Shown here one piece after another: positions 48,191 through 57,905 of a stretch of 64,000 bases of DNA. The stretch is from DATFNI01 sp963787205 (lineage in GTDB: Bacteria > Bacteroidota > Rhodothermia > Balneolales > DATFMH01). Position 1 is the stretch's first letter. Each line of letters begins with the position of its first letter. The stretch lies in NCBI GenBank assembly GCA_963787205.1, contig CAWBCD010000010.1, positions 1 through 64,000 of the forward strand, written 5' to 3'. A program made the position numbers and the translations under genes. The notes under the pieces are model-generated. The model saw nothing but the letters and a program-made list of their open reading frames with translations. It did no database searches and had not been told where the DNA came from.

Positions 48191-48213
48191 GTCGCAAGTC
48201 TATGACTTGTGAC
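48191..48213. repeat. Palindrome GTCGCAAGTC-TAT-GACTTGTGAC
   Basis: Ten-bp arms with one mismatch and a 3-nt loop; the last element of the 47.8-48.2 kb cluster, just downstream of the PP-loop gene. Confidence 0.6.
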
Positions 48214-48243
48214 CTGTTACTGCCAAAACGTAATATATTTACA

Positions 48244-48957
48244 TCATCCTTCAACCAAATCACAATACCAGAAACCAATATCGCTGTTCGCATCCCCCGG
48301 TGATTTATAAGTGCGATAAACGATCTCCCCTTTTTTATGCGTCACCGATTGTTTGAATATGGGTCCATCGTAAACAAATGTGTGAAACTCGCCATTCTCT
48401 CCACATGGATCCACATTTAGAGGAAGATCCCCTAACAGGGCGCGATCGAACTCACGGCCGGCGAATGTCTTATCCAGATATCGCTCATCAACACAAACGA
48501 TGACTGCTTTGAATCCGGCATCGATAAACGTTTCAGCCAGTTCACTTGTCGGTATTTTCCAGATCGGGAACACGGCACTAAATCCAACTTTCTTTAGCTG
48601 TTCTTCCCGGTACTGGCGCAAATCTTCCAGAAAGATATCACCGAAGATCGAAGTACTGATATCCTGTTCCGCCAGTTCGGTCATTGTTGCCTGCATGAGA
48701 TTGTTATACACTTCCATAGACGGCTCATCCGGCATGATCACTTTGTGCAGCGAAATCCCAAGACTCATTGCCTGCCGGTCCAGAAGTTTCTCCCGCACTC
48801 CATGCATAGAAATACGCTGGTGTTTACCGCTTACCGTTGCCAGCAGAGTTAAAACTTCAAATTCATTGGATTGCAATACTTTATGCAGAGTAAAAGAACA
48901 ATCCTTCCCTCCGCTCCAATTCAATACGGCTTTCGGCTTTTTAATGATGGGATTCAT
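48244..48957 (-). CDS. PP-loop ATPase of the diphthine-ammonia ligase (DUF71) family
   Basis: 237 residues from the ATG at 48957; a TTG three codons earlier is less likely. The ATP-binding PP-loop is VLNWSGGKDCSFTLHKVL near residues 11-28. Family blocks ISMHGVREKLLDRQAMSLG, STSIFGDIFLEDLRQYREEQLKKVG and DPCGENGEFHTFVYDGPIF follow. In eukaryotes and archaea the family amidates diphthine on EF2; in bacteria the substrate is unknown, and a role in B12-related or thiol chemistry has been suggested for some members. Cytoplasmic. Stands alone. Confidence 0.88.
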   Translation of the reverse strand: MNPIIKKPKAVLNWSGGKDCSFTLHKVLQSNEFEVLTLLATVSGKHQRISMHGVREKLLDRQAMSLGISLHKVIMPDEPSMEVYNNLMQATMTELAEQDISTSIFGDIFLEDLRQYREEQLKKVGFSAVFPIWKIPTSELAETFIDAGFKAVIVCVDERYLDKTFAGREFDRALLGDLPLNVDPCGENGEFHTFVYDGPIFKQSVTHKKGEIVYRTYKSPGDANSDIGFWYCDLVEG

Positions 48958-49095
48958 GGATAACAACTCGGATTTTCAAGTTTTACAGACTCCTGCGGAT
49001 ATAATAGCCTTTTCTGATAATCCGCTATGTATCAAATATCTGATGTTTGTATAATGTATAATGGATGCAAGGTAAAACCAGGATAACAGAGAGTC

Positions 49096-49362
49096 ATGAG
49101 GATATTGATCATTATTGTCGTTGGGTTAGCACTCTGGGGATTTTCTATAACCGTATTGTGGTATATTGGGACTTTGAGTTCATCCTCCATCACCTATGCG
49201 ACGGGTTGCTTTGTGGTCATTTGGTTTGTGATTTCAGCCACAAACCTATGGGTTGGCGTGACACATGCAGGCCATTCGTTCAAGAAGCAATTCCCATCAT
49301 TCGTATTGATCTTCCTTTTGCCGTCTCTCATCGCCATCTTTATCAGATTGAAATTTCTATAA
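49096..49362 (+). CDS. Small three-helix membrane protein
   Basis: 88 residues with three hydrophobic helices (ILIIIVVGLALWGFSI, YATGCFVVIWFVISATN, FVLIFLLPSLIAIFI). No family recognised. It lies 17 nt before the TMEM175-like gene on the same strand, so a shared transcript is likely. Confidence 0.65.
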   Translation: MRILIIIVVGLALWGFSITVLWYIGTLSSSSITYATGCFVVIWFVISATNLWVGVTHAGHSFKKQFPSFVLIFLLPSLIAIFIRLKFL

Positions 49363-49379
49363 TCATAATAGATTAATTT

Positions 49380-49964
49380 ATGGGAAAGTACAGACTGGAA
49401 GCCTTCAGTGATGCTGTTCTGGCGATCATCATTACCATCATGGTACTGGAGATGAAAATACCACACGGAACCACCTTTGATGTTCTTGTGCCTTTGATTC
49501 CTGTACTTTTGAGTTATGTACTCAGTTTCATTTACCTGGGAATATACTGGAACAATCATCACCATATGCTGCATACCTGCCAAAAGGTAACTGGCGGGAT
49601 GCTGTGGGCCAACCTGAACCTGTTGTTCTGGCTCTCATTATTTCCATTTGCTACCGGATGGATCGGAGAAAACCCCATTTCGTCTGTCCCAATGGCACTC
49701 TACGGAGGAGTGCTGTTCATGGCTGCAGCCGCATATTGGATACTGCAGCGAACTATCATTTCATCCCAGGGACCAGACTCACTACTGAAAATGGCTATCG
49801 GTAAAGACTGGAAAGGAAAGTTGTCACCGGTGTTTTACATTGTCGCTATTGCCTTCGCTTTCCTGTCACCCTGGATTGCCGCCGTTATTTATGTTTCCGT
49901 CGCTTTCATGTGGCTTATTCCCGACCGGCGTATTGCAAATGTTCTTGCCGCAAATGAACAGTAG
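49380..49964 (+). CDS. TMEM175-family (DUF1211) potassium channel-like protein
   Basis: 194 residues, six membrane helices. The family signature RLEAFSDAVLAIIITIMVLEMKIP is at residues 5-28 (RxxxFSDAV). YWNNHHHMLHTC and WANLNLLFWLSLFPFATGWIG follow, as in bacterial members. Bacterial TMEM175 proteins form tetrameric potassium-permeable pores; each subunit has one repeat. The physiological role in this organism is unknown. Probably co-transcribed with the small membrane protein upstream. Confidence 0.9.
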   Translation: MGKYRLEAFSDAVLAIIITIMVLEMKIPHGTTFDVLVPLIPVLLSYVLSFIYLGIYWNNHHHMLHTCQKVTGGMLWANLNLLFWLSLFPFATGWIGENPISSVPMALYGGVLFMAAAAYWILQRTIISSQGPDSLLKMAIGKDWKGKLSPVFYIVAIAFAFLSPWIAAVIYVSVAFMWLIPDRRIANVLAANEQ

Positions 49965-50152
49965 CAAAGCCATGATATAAAGGTTGTCTGAGCTCAAACC
50001 CATTAATAAATCTTATATAAGAAAATACATCCTGTGTCTTATTTAACATGCATTATAATATCCCATGAATGTGTAAATTAATTCTTAGATTGAGGGTCGA
50101 ATATATTCACAATACTACTCTTCTTCGGTAATTTTTTTGGGTGAGGATACAA

Positions 50153-51317
50153 ATGAGATACATGGTTTTAACCGTCAGCTGGTTTTCAGCTCTTCTTATC
50201 GGTTTGGGTATCAAATACTTCTTACTGATATTAAGCTTTTTTCTGACTGCTTTTATTAGCGTAGGAACAATAGCTCTTTTCATTATGGGTTTTTGGCAAC
50301 AGGCCGTTTTGTTATTTATCGTAGCTTTAATTCTTCTGCCATATTTCAGAACACTAATAGAGCGTTCTATGGGTAAGTCCGTGCCCTGGTGGGGGTGGAC
50401 CGTCACTGTTATTGCTTTATTGTCGGTTTTCATCCTTTTGGGGTACCTCAACCGGCCCGCATCGATCTATAAATCACCTGAAGTAAAAGCGAGATTCGAG
50501 GAAATTTATAGTAAAAAGATGGCGGACTGGCCCGTGCCTTACAAGGATGTTTTTGTTGATACACGATATGGCAGAGTCCATGTAATTGTCAGCGGACCCG
50601 ATAATGCACCGCCGATGTTGTTGCTTCACGCTTCTGCTAGTTCAAGCTGGTCATGGAAGTATAACATTGAAGGTCTGAGCAGACTATTACAGAATATATG
50701 CCATAGACTTGATTGGAGATGCCGGAAAGAGTGAGTACAAGAGTCTAAAACACGTCATGAAAGATGGGCGCGATCAGGCCGAACTATATACAGAGATCAC
50801 AGAAAAACTCGGTATAACAAGCGCCTATGTTGTTGGTGCCTCTGAGGGAGGTTACATTGCCACCAATTATGCCCTCTATGCTCCTGAACGTGTTAAGAAA
50901 CTGGTTCTGCTCGGTCCCATGGGATACAGCGGAGCATCCCGGTCCATTTTGAGGATCATGCTGGCACAATTTTTCCCCTTGAAACCTATCCAGGAGAGCA
51001 CTTTTCGATGGGCATTCGGCGACAATCCTAAATTACAAGATGATTTTTATGACTGGTTCCATCTGGTAATGTCGGGCTATAATCCAGTCAAGGTGGCACC
51101 CTTGCCATTTTCCGCGGAAAAAAGGGAAAGTTTATCGGTACCGGCTTTGTTTGTCTTTGGCCGAAACGACAATCTTGTTGGTAATCCGGGAAAAGCCCTG
51201 ATGCTGGTCCAGGATATTCCTGACGTCCAGGTAAAAACGATTGATGCCGGTCACCTGATGAGCGCTGAACAGCCCGAAAAAGTGAATGACCTGATCAGTA
51301 ATTTTTGCCGGGAATAG
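50153..51317 (+). pseudogene. Membrane-anchored alpha/beta hydrolase, split by one frameshift
   Basis: The first part (50153-50734) has three or four membrane helices, then FVDTRYGRVHVIVSGPDNAPPMLLLHASASSSWSW with the oxyanion segment. Near 50686 one extra T (CTATTACAGA against CTATACAGA) shifts the frame; the continuation YAIDLIGDAGKSEY reads on in 50709-51317. There the nucleophile Ser is in VVGASEGGYIA, the Asp in VFGRNDNLVG and the His in IDAGHLMSAEQP. Corrected, it is about 387 residues with a complete triad, so either a recent pseudogene or a sequence error. The start uses ATG 50153 after GAGG rather than GTG 50141. Confidence 0.8.
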
Positions 51318-51480
51318 CCTGCTGTTGTAAGTTGGTCAATCGTGAAAAATCAAAAGTTTTAAAACGAATCGGGGCATAACTATGTGATCTCATATGGATT
51401 ACATATTATATCTTCGTATACACAGGAAAGAGCACCAGGAATTTCGATTATTGTACCAATCAATATAAAACAAGAGCCTA

Positions 51481-51918
51481 ATGAGCAAGAATTTTCTTTC
51501 ATTGATCTCCTTTCTAATAGCTGTGGTTGCATTGATTCTTCTGGTCTACAGGCACCACCTTATTGCAGCCAGTCCTCTATTCATCGGCATTCAAATAGCT
51601 GCCATTTTGCTCATGATTTGGTCGCGATTGACGTTCGGATTGCGCAGCTTTCACGCAACAGCCAGGACATCTGAAGGAAAACTCATAACGACGGGGCCCT
51701 ATCACTATCTGCGCCACCCGATTTATGCATCCGCGATCTATTTAACGTGGGCAGGACAGGTTCACTCGCCGACTTTTCTAGCGGTAGGTTTGGCGATAAT
51801 TGCAACTGTCGGTCTTTTTGTCCGGATGATTCTGGAAGAAGAATTCCTCAAGGAAAAGTATCCAGAATACGCGCAATACATGAAGGATACCAAACGAATT
51901 ATTCCATTCGTGGTATAA
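51481..51918 (+). CDS. Isoprenylcysteine carboxyl methyltransferase-like membrane protein
   Basis: 145 residues, three or four helices. The PEMT/ICMT signature is GPYHYLRHPIYASAIYLTW near residues 77-95, with EEEFLKEKYPEYAQYMKDTKRIIPF at the end binding S-adenosylmethionine. In bacteria the family methylates lipids or small molecules at the membrane; the substrate here is unknown. It converges with asd across a shared hairpin. Confidence 0.85.
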   Translation: MSKNFLSLISFLIAVVALILLVYRHHLIAASPLFIGIQIAAILLMIWSRLTFGLRSFHATARTSEGKLITTGPYHYLRHPIYASAIYLTWAGQVHSPTFLAVGLAIIATVGLFVRMILEEEFLKEKYPEYAQYMKDTKRIIPFVV

Positions 51919-51923
51919 TAACC

Positions 51924-51972
51924 ATTTCCCCTCACTCAATCCGGCTTTTGCCAGACCGAGTGAGGAGGAAAT
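51924..51972. terminator. Bidirectional hairpin between converging genes
   Basis: ATTTCC-CCTCACTC and GAGTGAGG-A-GGAAAT form a 14-bp stem around a 20-nt loop, midway between the ICMT-like gene and asd. Confidence 0.6.
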
Positions 51973-51986
51973 GAGCCGTCTGATGA

Positions 51987-53050
51987 TTATAGTAAGTTCT
52001 TGCTAACTAAAAGCTCTGCGTTTAAAATGGCCCCTCCGGCCGCGCCGCGTATCGTGTTGTGGGCCATCGTCACATAAGTCAGCACCTTCGGTGTGCGAAG
52101 CTGAATACGGCCAATGGCTGTCTGCATGCCCTTTTCGGCATACGCCTGAAGCCGAGGCTGTGGGAATCGGGGTTCATCATACACCTTGATGGCCTGGTGC
52201 GGCGCACTTGGCAGGTTGAGTCCGCCTATCGGGTTCTCCCAGCCGCTGAATGCCGTTACAACTTCATCAGCGCTGGCGGCTTCTTTCTTCAGCGTTACAT
52301 GAACAGCCAGGGTATGCCCTTCAATGACCGGAACACGCGTTGCTGTGGCATGGATGATGAACTTCGCATCATCGACCGCATTATCATTGAGAGCACCGAG
52401 CAGCTTCAATGGCTCACTTTCAATCTTGGATTCTTCACCGCCAATGTACGGGATCACATTCGAGGTGATGTCCAGGCTCGGAACCCCGGGATAGCCGGCG
52501 CCCGAGATCGCCTGTTGCGAAACGACCACTACCGATTCAATACCAAACTGATCATAAAGTGGCCGGAGCGACATAGCCAGGGGGACTACTACGCAGTTTG
52601 GGTTCGTAACGATAAATCCTTTTCCATTGGGATCGAATGACTGTTCCTGCGCCATATCTGCATGATCCGGGTTGACTTCCGGGATAAGCAACGGTACCTG
52701 CTTGTGTGTGCGATAATTTTTGGCATTGGATATCACCGGGATACCGGCTTTGGCAAAATCGCCTTCAATCTCACCGGCTACAGATGAATCGAGTCCCGAA
52801 AACACAAAATCAACATTTTTCATCTGGTCCGGTTTACATTCCATAACAACCAGCGATTTCACATTTTCAGGAATAGTTGTCGGTTCGAGCCAGTTGACGG
52901 CATCTTTGTATGCTTTCCCGGCTGACCGGTCGGAAGCTCCCACGGCTTTACCGTAAACCATGGATGATCTTCCAAAAGACGAATGAATTTCTGTCCAACC
53001 GCACCGGTCGCACCCAGTACGCCGATATTGTAGGTTTTTGAGTTGCTCAT
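51987..53050 (-). CDS. asd: Aspartate-semialdehyde dehydrogenase, one frameshift near the 5' end
   Basis: Reduces aspartyl phosphate to the semialdehyde for lysine, threonine, methionine and diaminopimelate synthesis. N-terminal NADP loop NIGVLGATGAVGQKFIRLLEDHPWF in 52,9xx-53,050; then one base is missing near 52,946-52,952 (AAAGCCG where AAGGCCG would read KAVGASDR). The rest is in 51987-52961: catalytic Cys in TNPNCVVVPLA, acceptor His in VIEGHTLAVHV, and VSQQAISGAGYPG. The sequence is of the archaeal/fungal-like ASADH type, about 354 residues if corrected. Because the enzyme is normally essential, a consensus error is the simplest explanation. Confidence 0.88.
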
Positions 53051-53354
53051 TTTGCTATTTTGCCTTGTTCCCGACGCCTCGGGAGGATTAATTTGAGTTT
53101 GGTTTGATAATGGGAGCTAAAAATAGATATTTTGTCGCGTTTATCGAAGTCCCGATTTTTCGGGACAAAACGCAAGCATCAAATAACAAATTGCAAAGAA
53201 ATCCCAATTTTCAATTTACCGACTCGTTTCGAAAGAATTGAGATTTGACTAGTGGGTATTATTTGTTGCTTGCTGCTTGTGTTTTACTGTTTCGATCTTT
53301 ATTTCCACCTGTAGTGGCGGAGCGGAGAATTTACCTTAAAAATACGAAAACCAC
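53051..53354. other. Divergent intergenic region between asd and glyQS
   Basis: About 300 nt; must hold the promoters of both genes. No site could be assigned with confidence. Confidence 0.4.
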
Positions 53355-54827
53355 ATGGCCGATTTACAATCGCTTGATACCATTGTCTCTCTTGCAAAGA
53401 AAAGAGGTTTCATCTTTCAGTCGTCTGAAATATATGGCGGTCTCGGTGCTGTCTACGATTACGGACCACTCGGCGTCGAGCTGAAACAGAATATCCGCCG
53501 GGACTGGTGGAATACCATGACCCGCAAGCATGATAACATAGAAGGTATCGACGCGGCTATTCTTATGCATCCGCGCGTTTGGGAGGCCAGCGGGCACGTC
53601 AGCAGTTTCAACGATCCGATGATCGACGACAAACAGTCGAAGATGCGTTATCGAGCTGATATGCTGATCGAGGATCACATTCGCAGGCTGCAATCCAAAG
53701 GCAAAACGGATGACGCCAATCGCGTGCAGGAATTGCTCGATACTTCCGGGACCCGAAAATCGCTGACTGAGGATCTCTACGATATTATTATCAGCGAAGA
53801 GATACATTCCCCGGATTCCGGTGCTTTCGACTGGACCGAAGTCCGCCAGTTCAACCTGATGTTCAAGACCCAGTTTGGTTCTACCTCTACGGGAGACAAT
53901 AATGATGTCGTCTATCTGCGACCGGAAACGGCCCAGGGTATCTTTGTAAACTTCCTGAACGTGCTGAATACTTCCCGGCAGGCTGTTCCATTCGGAATCG
54001 CCCAGATTGGCAAGGCATTTCGTAACGAGATCGTCGCCCGCCAGTTTGTGTTCCGTATGAGGGAATTCGAACAGATGGAAATGCAATATTTCGTAGATCC
54101 GGAATCGGATGTCGAGAATTACCATCGCTGGAGAGAAGAACGGCTCAACTGGCACCTGTCGCTTGGTGTACGCAAAGAAAACCTGCGCATGGCCGATCAC
54201 CCGAAGGATAAGCTCGCTCACTACGCGAAGATGGCCGTTGATGTTCAGTATCACTTTCCTATCGGCTGGCAGGAAGTGGAAGGCATCCACGACCGGACCA
54301 ACTTCGACCTCTCCCGCCACCAGGAATATTCCGGCAAAAAACTCGAATATTTTGATCCGAAGACTCAACAGCGTTATGTCCCGTTTGTTATCGAGACATC
54401 CATTGGTCTGGATCGATGCACTTTGATGGTGCTTTGTGATTCATATCGTGAAGAAGAGGTGCCCGGGGAAAAAGAGGGATCATCTGAAACCCGTACTGTT
54501 TTAAAACTACATCCAAAACTGGCTCCGATTACGGCCGGTATCTTCCCACTGGTTAAAAAGCCGGAACTTCAGGATGTGGCAAAGAAACTGGTTCATCAAC
54601 TCAACGATGATTACAAAGTGCAATACGACGAGAAAGGGTCGATCGGCAAACGATATCGTCGGATGGATGAAGCCGGCACACCGTTCTGTATCACAGTTGA
54701 TTTTGATGGGCTTGCGGACCAGACCGTCACCCTGCGTGATCGCGACAGTATGGATCAGATACGGGTATCGATCGATAAAGTCGATCAGGCCATTCGGGAT
54801 AAGGTGAAGAACTGGAAGCCGGAGTAA
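53355..54827 (+). CDS. glyQS: Glycyl-tRNA synthetase, alpha2 type
   Basis: 490 residues, class II aminoacyl-tRNA synthetase charging tRNA-Gly in the cytoplasm. Motif 1 area GGLGAVYDYGPLGVELKQNIRRDWW, motif 2 IAQIGKAFRNEIVARQFVFRMREFEQMEMQYF, motif 3 FVIETSIGLDRCTLMVL, and the C-terminal anticodon-binding domain starting LAPITAGIFPLVKKPEL. This is the single-chain dimeric form, not the GlyQ/GlyS tetramer. The ATG at 53355 is preferred because the family starts with LDTIVSLAKKRGF. A long antisense open frame over this gene is a shadow. Confidence 0.96.
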   Translation: MADLQSLDTIVSLAKKRGFIFQSSEIYGGLGAVYDYGPLGVELKQNIRRDWWNTMTRKHDNIEGIDAAILMHPRVWEASGHVSSFNDPMIDDKQSKMRYRADMLIEDHIRRLQSKGKTDDANRVQELLDTSGTRKSLTEDLYDIIISEEIHSPDSGAFDWTEVRQFNLMFKTQFGSTSTGDNNDVVYLRPETAQGIFVNFLNVLNTSRQAVPFGIAQIGKAFRNEIVARQFVFRMREFEQMEMQYFVDPESDVENYHRWREERLNWHLSLGVRKENLRMADHPKDKLAHYAKMAVDVQYHFPIGWQEVEGIHDRTNFDLSRHQEYSGKKLEYFDPKTQQRYVPFVIETSIGLDRCTLMVLCDSYREEEVPGEKEGSSETRTVLKLHPKLAPITAGIFPLVKKPELQDVAKKLVHQLNDDYKVQYDEKGSIGKRYRRMDEAGTPFCITVDFDGLADQTVTLRDRDSMDQIRVSIDKVDQAIRDKVKNWKPE

Positions 54828-54830
54828 ATT

Positions 54831-54899
54831 AGAATTCAGAATTCAGAATTCAGGAGTCAGGAGTCAGACCCAGTTGTCAGCCTGAATCCTGACTGATTT
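54831..54899. repeat. Heptamer tandem repeat with hairpin after glyQS
   Basis: Three AGAATTC units, then two AGGAGTC units (54831-54865). TCAGGAGTCAG can pair with CTGAATCCTGA (about 54881-54891) ahead of CTGATTTTG, so the array may double as the glyQS terminator. Confidence 0.5.
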
Positions 54900-55252
54900 T
54901 GAAATGCATATTTTATCTCTGAAAATGGGGTTCACCATTTAGAACATAACCTTAGCTTCCGTCTGGTATCTTTCCTTTAATACCAATTGATGTCTTACCC
55001 AAGATCAAGCTCAATACGCAGCATCTTCCTGTTCAACGTGGGTATTAATCGGTTCCCCAACATTTTATGCAACGAAGAGTCAATTTTTTTACATGTACAG
55101 GACGATGAAGCTAAAGGAATAGAACCGGGTTACCACAATCTCATTTCCCGTAAGCTACTATTTAACAAATAAAATCCATGAGATATCCCATTAATTTTCT
55201 ATCTTTTGGGGTACCAGGTTAGTAGCTACAATCTGAAAATCGTCCCCAAATT
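54900..55252. other. Gap without convincing gene
   Basis: A 61-codon frame at 54987-55172 has no recognisable similarity or ribosome site. Nothing else was seen. Confidence 0.4.
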
Positions 55253-56308
55253 ATGGCTTTGAAGTTGCAGGAGCATGAGAAAAATGCTTTGGCGGGTCTG
55301 CGTGCTCAAGAAGTGGCAACCAGGCAACAGCCACGCATATGGTTATTCATCATACCGATCTTGATCACGTATGTGGTTTGGACAATCTATATGCAGTTAA
55401 CGAAAAGTTGGCACCTGTTTCGCCATAACTGGTTCATGTCCGTTACCATGGTCTTTGGATCCTTTATAGCCGGAGCCAGTTCCGAGGGTGGCGGTGCTGT
55501 GGCTTTTCCTGCTATGACACTAATCTTCCATATAAACCCATCTGTAGCCCGTACGTTCAGTCTCGCTATCCAGAGTATAGGGATGACTGCGGCAGCACTC
55601 TGGATTTATGTCCGTCGTATTCCTATTGAGACCACCTATCTCGGGCTGGCAGCTATTGGCGGGGTGGGTGGAATGGTCGTTGGTACCTACTTCATTGCAC
55701 CCATAGTACCACCTGCCTACGCCAAGATGCTGTTTGTTTCATTCTGGCTGAGTTTTGGCATTGCGCTGTACGCCATTAATCACATTAAAAAAAGGGACAC
55801 CAAAAATGTCCTGCCCGATTTAAGTAAGTATCAAAAGTCTGAAATTGTCGCCCTTGGAGTCATTGGAGGGATTCTCAGCGCTATTTTGGGAAGCGGTATC
55901 GATATCTGTACGTTCTCATTTGTTACGATGAAATACCATCTGTCTGAAAAAGTCGCAACCCCGACTTCGGTTGTCTTAATGGCCTCAAATGCCGTTCTTG
56001 GACTCTTCCTGCATGCTTTCTTTATCCACGATTTTCAGGGAGAAGCTTTCAATTATTGGATGGTATGCATACCGGTTTGTGCGCTTGGTGCACCCTTTGG
56101 TGCTTATGTCATCAGCAAATTAACCCGGTTGTCCATTGCTGTGATGTTATACTTAATCCTGCTTGCTCAGTTTATTGGTGCGATTCTTATCATTCGGCCC
56201 GGAGGAATTTTACTGCTGTTTTCTGTCGGAGTTTTTCTTTTCGGACTTCTGTTGTTTTTTGTACTGACACAAATTTCGCATAAAAAACTGGTCACTGAAG
56301 AATCATAA
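55253..56308 (+). CDS. TauE/SafE-family anion exporter
   Basis: 351 residues with about eight to nine membrane helices after a polar 30-residue start. Typical blocks: VFGSFIAGASSEGGGAVAFPAMTLIFHINPSVARTFSLAIQSIGM in repeat 1 and ALGVIGGILSAILGSGIDICTFSFVTMKYHLSEKVATPTSVVLMA in repeat 2. The family exports sulfite, sulfoacetate or related anions; substrate here is unknown. The SDR gene follows 20 nt later on the same strand, so a joint transcript is likely, perhaps for an organosulfur or sugar-acid pathway. Confidence 0.9.
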   Translation: MALKLQEHEKNALAGLRAQEVATRQQPRIWLFIIPILITYVVWTIYMQLTKSWHLFRHNWFMSVTMVFGSFIAGASSEGGGAVAFPAMTLIFHINPSVARTFSLAIQSIGMTAAALWIYVRRIPIETTYLGLAAIGGVGGMVVGTYFIAPIVPPAYAKMLFVSFWLSFGIALYAINHIKKRDTKNVLPDLSKYQKSEIVALGVIGGILSAILGSGIDICTFSFVTMKYHLSEKVATPTSVVLMASNAVLGLFLHAFFIHDFQGEAFNYWMVCIPVCALGAPFGAYVISKLTRLSIAVMLYLILLAQFIGAILIIRPGGILLLFSVGVFLFGLLLFFVLTQISHKKLVTEES

Positions 56309-56327
56309 CTCTGGGAGTATGACGAAT

Positions 56328-57101
56328 ATGAATGCATCAGAAACAGTTGTTGTCACCGGTGGAGCACAAGGTATTGGCCGCGGTATTGCCCTGTATTTTC
56401 TTGATAAAGGAACAAATGTCGTGGCTGCCGATATTGACAAAGAAGCCGGCAGTGAGCTCGAAAATCTAATTTCTGAGAATCAAAGCGATTCTTTCCTTTT
56501 CATACCGACAGATGTGGGTGATGAATCTTCGGTTCACCAGATGGTTGAAAAGACCATTGCCCGTTTCGGCAGAATCAATGCTCTGATTAACAACGCCGGC
56601 ATCGCCAACCCGGATTATGGTCCTGTTGAAAATCTGGATCTCGGGGAGTGGGAAAAAGCTATACGGACCAATCTGACAGGCACTTTTCTCTGTTCGAAAC
56701 ATGCCATTCCGCATCTGAGGAACTCTGGTAACGGAGTCATCGTCAACCTATGTTCTACCCGGGCATTCATGTCCGAACCGGATACGGAGCCATATGCTGC
56801 CACCAAAGGAGGAATTTATGCCCTGACTCATGCATTAGCTATCAGCCTGGGACCCGCCATTCGTGCTAACGCTATAAGTCCGGGATGGATCGAGGTGCGC
56901 GATTATCATAAACAAGCGAATTATGAAGAACCGAAGCTGCGTGACATCGACCACGCCCAGCATCCTGCAGGCAGAGTAGGCCGCCCAAATGATATTGCGT
57001 CCCTTGCCTGGTATCTGTGCTCTGACGAAGCAGGGTTTATCACGGGACAGAATTTTATCGTCGATGGGGGAATGACCCGGAAAATGATCTACGAGTATTG
57101 A
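56328..57101 (+). CDS. Short-chain dehydrogenase/reductase
   Basis: 257 residues from the ATG at 56328, which is spaced 10 nt from GGGAG; the ATG at 56319 is only 1 nt from it. Classical SDR: VVVTGGAQGIGRGIALYF cofactor loop, ALINNAGIANP, IVNLCSTRAF with catalytic Ser, YAATKGG with Tyr and Lys, NAISPGWIEV and the end ITGQNFIVDGGMTRKM. ADIDKEAGSEL after strand 2 has an Asp, which points to NAD(H) rather than NADP(H). Substrate unknown; linked to the upstream TauE/SafE exporter by position. Confidence 0.92.
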   Translation: MNASETVVVTGGAQGIGRGIALYFLDKGTNVVAADIDKEAGSELENLISENQSDSFLFIPTDVGDESSVHQMVEKTIARFGRINALINNAGIANPDYGPVENLDLGEWEKAIRTNLTGTFLCSKHAIPHLRNSGNGVIVNLCSTRAFMSEPDTEPYAATKGGIYALTHALAISLGPAIRANAISPGWIEVRDYHKQANYEEPKLRDIDHAQHPAGRVGRPNDIASLAWYLCSDEAGFITGQNFIVDGGMTRKMIYEY

Positions 57102-57110
57102 TCAGATCAT

Positions 57111-57827
57111 CTACCAGATGTAGGTGATACCTAAAACGACGATTGTTGCTACAACGCCGTAGCAGAGAAGTGCAAATCCCATATGAGCATGATTAAATGT
57201 GATGCCCACGCCTCCACGTTTCGGCACCACTAACCGGACATCCGCCGGATTGTAGTAGAAGTAACGCCACTTCCAGTGTTGGTCGTCCATATCGGGATGA
57301 CGGTCAAAAAAAGATTCAAAACGTTCCAGCAGCCACTTGCTCTGGGCATAACTCATCACACGAGACGACAAAATGACATTCGCTGAGATGATCAGAATGA
57401 GATACTGAAGAACGAGATTACCCGGAATCAGCCAATCAATTTTTGTATACATAAAAATGTAATTCCAGATCAGGAAGATGAGTCCAAAGTAGAAGAAGAA
57501 ATTGAATCCAAAAACCCGGTTCCGTCTCAAGAGATACTCGAACATGAAGTCATCGACCCTGTCATCTTTTACCCCATGCAGCCAGTGTTGTATATTCCCG
57601 TTTGATACTTTCAGAGTGATAAATAAAAGGCCTAGTAGTGCTGCCTGGCTCAACATATAGAAAATCATGCACCATAGCGGAGCTATTAAACGATCCCGCA
57701 GGATCTGATACCTGTCAACAAAATGAATGATTAACTCTGGATCGATCACAAGAACCAGGAACCAGGCAGATGTAACAAGGAAAGCGGCCGCAAACCAAAG
57801 GAATATCTTTTTTCGATATGAAAGCAT
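57111..57827 (-). CDS. Five-helix membrane protein, function unknown
   Basis: 238 residues with five hydrophobic helices (LWFAAAFLVTSAWFLVLVI, MIFYMLSQAALLGLLFITL, FFFYFGLIFLIWNYIFMY, LVLQYLILIISANVILSS, MGFALLCYGVVATIVVLGITYIW). A basic, aromatic cytoplasmic or periplasmic loop contains ERFESFFDRHPDMDDQHWKWRYFYYNPADVRLVVPKR. No family recognised. Converges with the SDR gene. Confidence 0.7.
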   Translation of the reverse strand: MLSYRKKIFLWFAAAFLVTSAWFLVLVIDPELIIHFVDRYQILRDRLIAPLWCMIFYMLSQAALLGLLFITLKVSNGNIQHWLHGVKDDRVDDFMFEYLLRRNRVFGFNFFFYFGLIFLIWNYIFMYTKIDWLIPGNLVLQYLILIISANVILSSRVMSYAQSKWLLERFESFFDRHPDMDDQHWKWRYFYYNPADVRLVVPKRGGVGITFNHAHMGFALLCYGVVATIVVLGITYIW

Positions 57828-57905
57828 CCGTATAGTTTCATCTTATGGGGAACGTCGCCAACACGACCGTTTAATATAATCACTGAAGATTATAAAACGA
57901 TCCCG

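Noticed and set aside
53364..54368. 334-codon open frame antisense to glyQS
   Set aside because: It is a codon-bias shadow of a certain synthetase gene; no start signal and no recognisable protein.
54987..55172. 61-codon frame between glyQS and the TauE/SafE gene
   Set aside because: No homology-like pattern, no ribosome site, low-complexity start.
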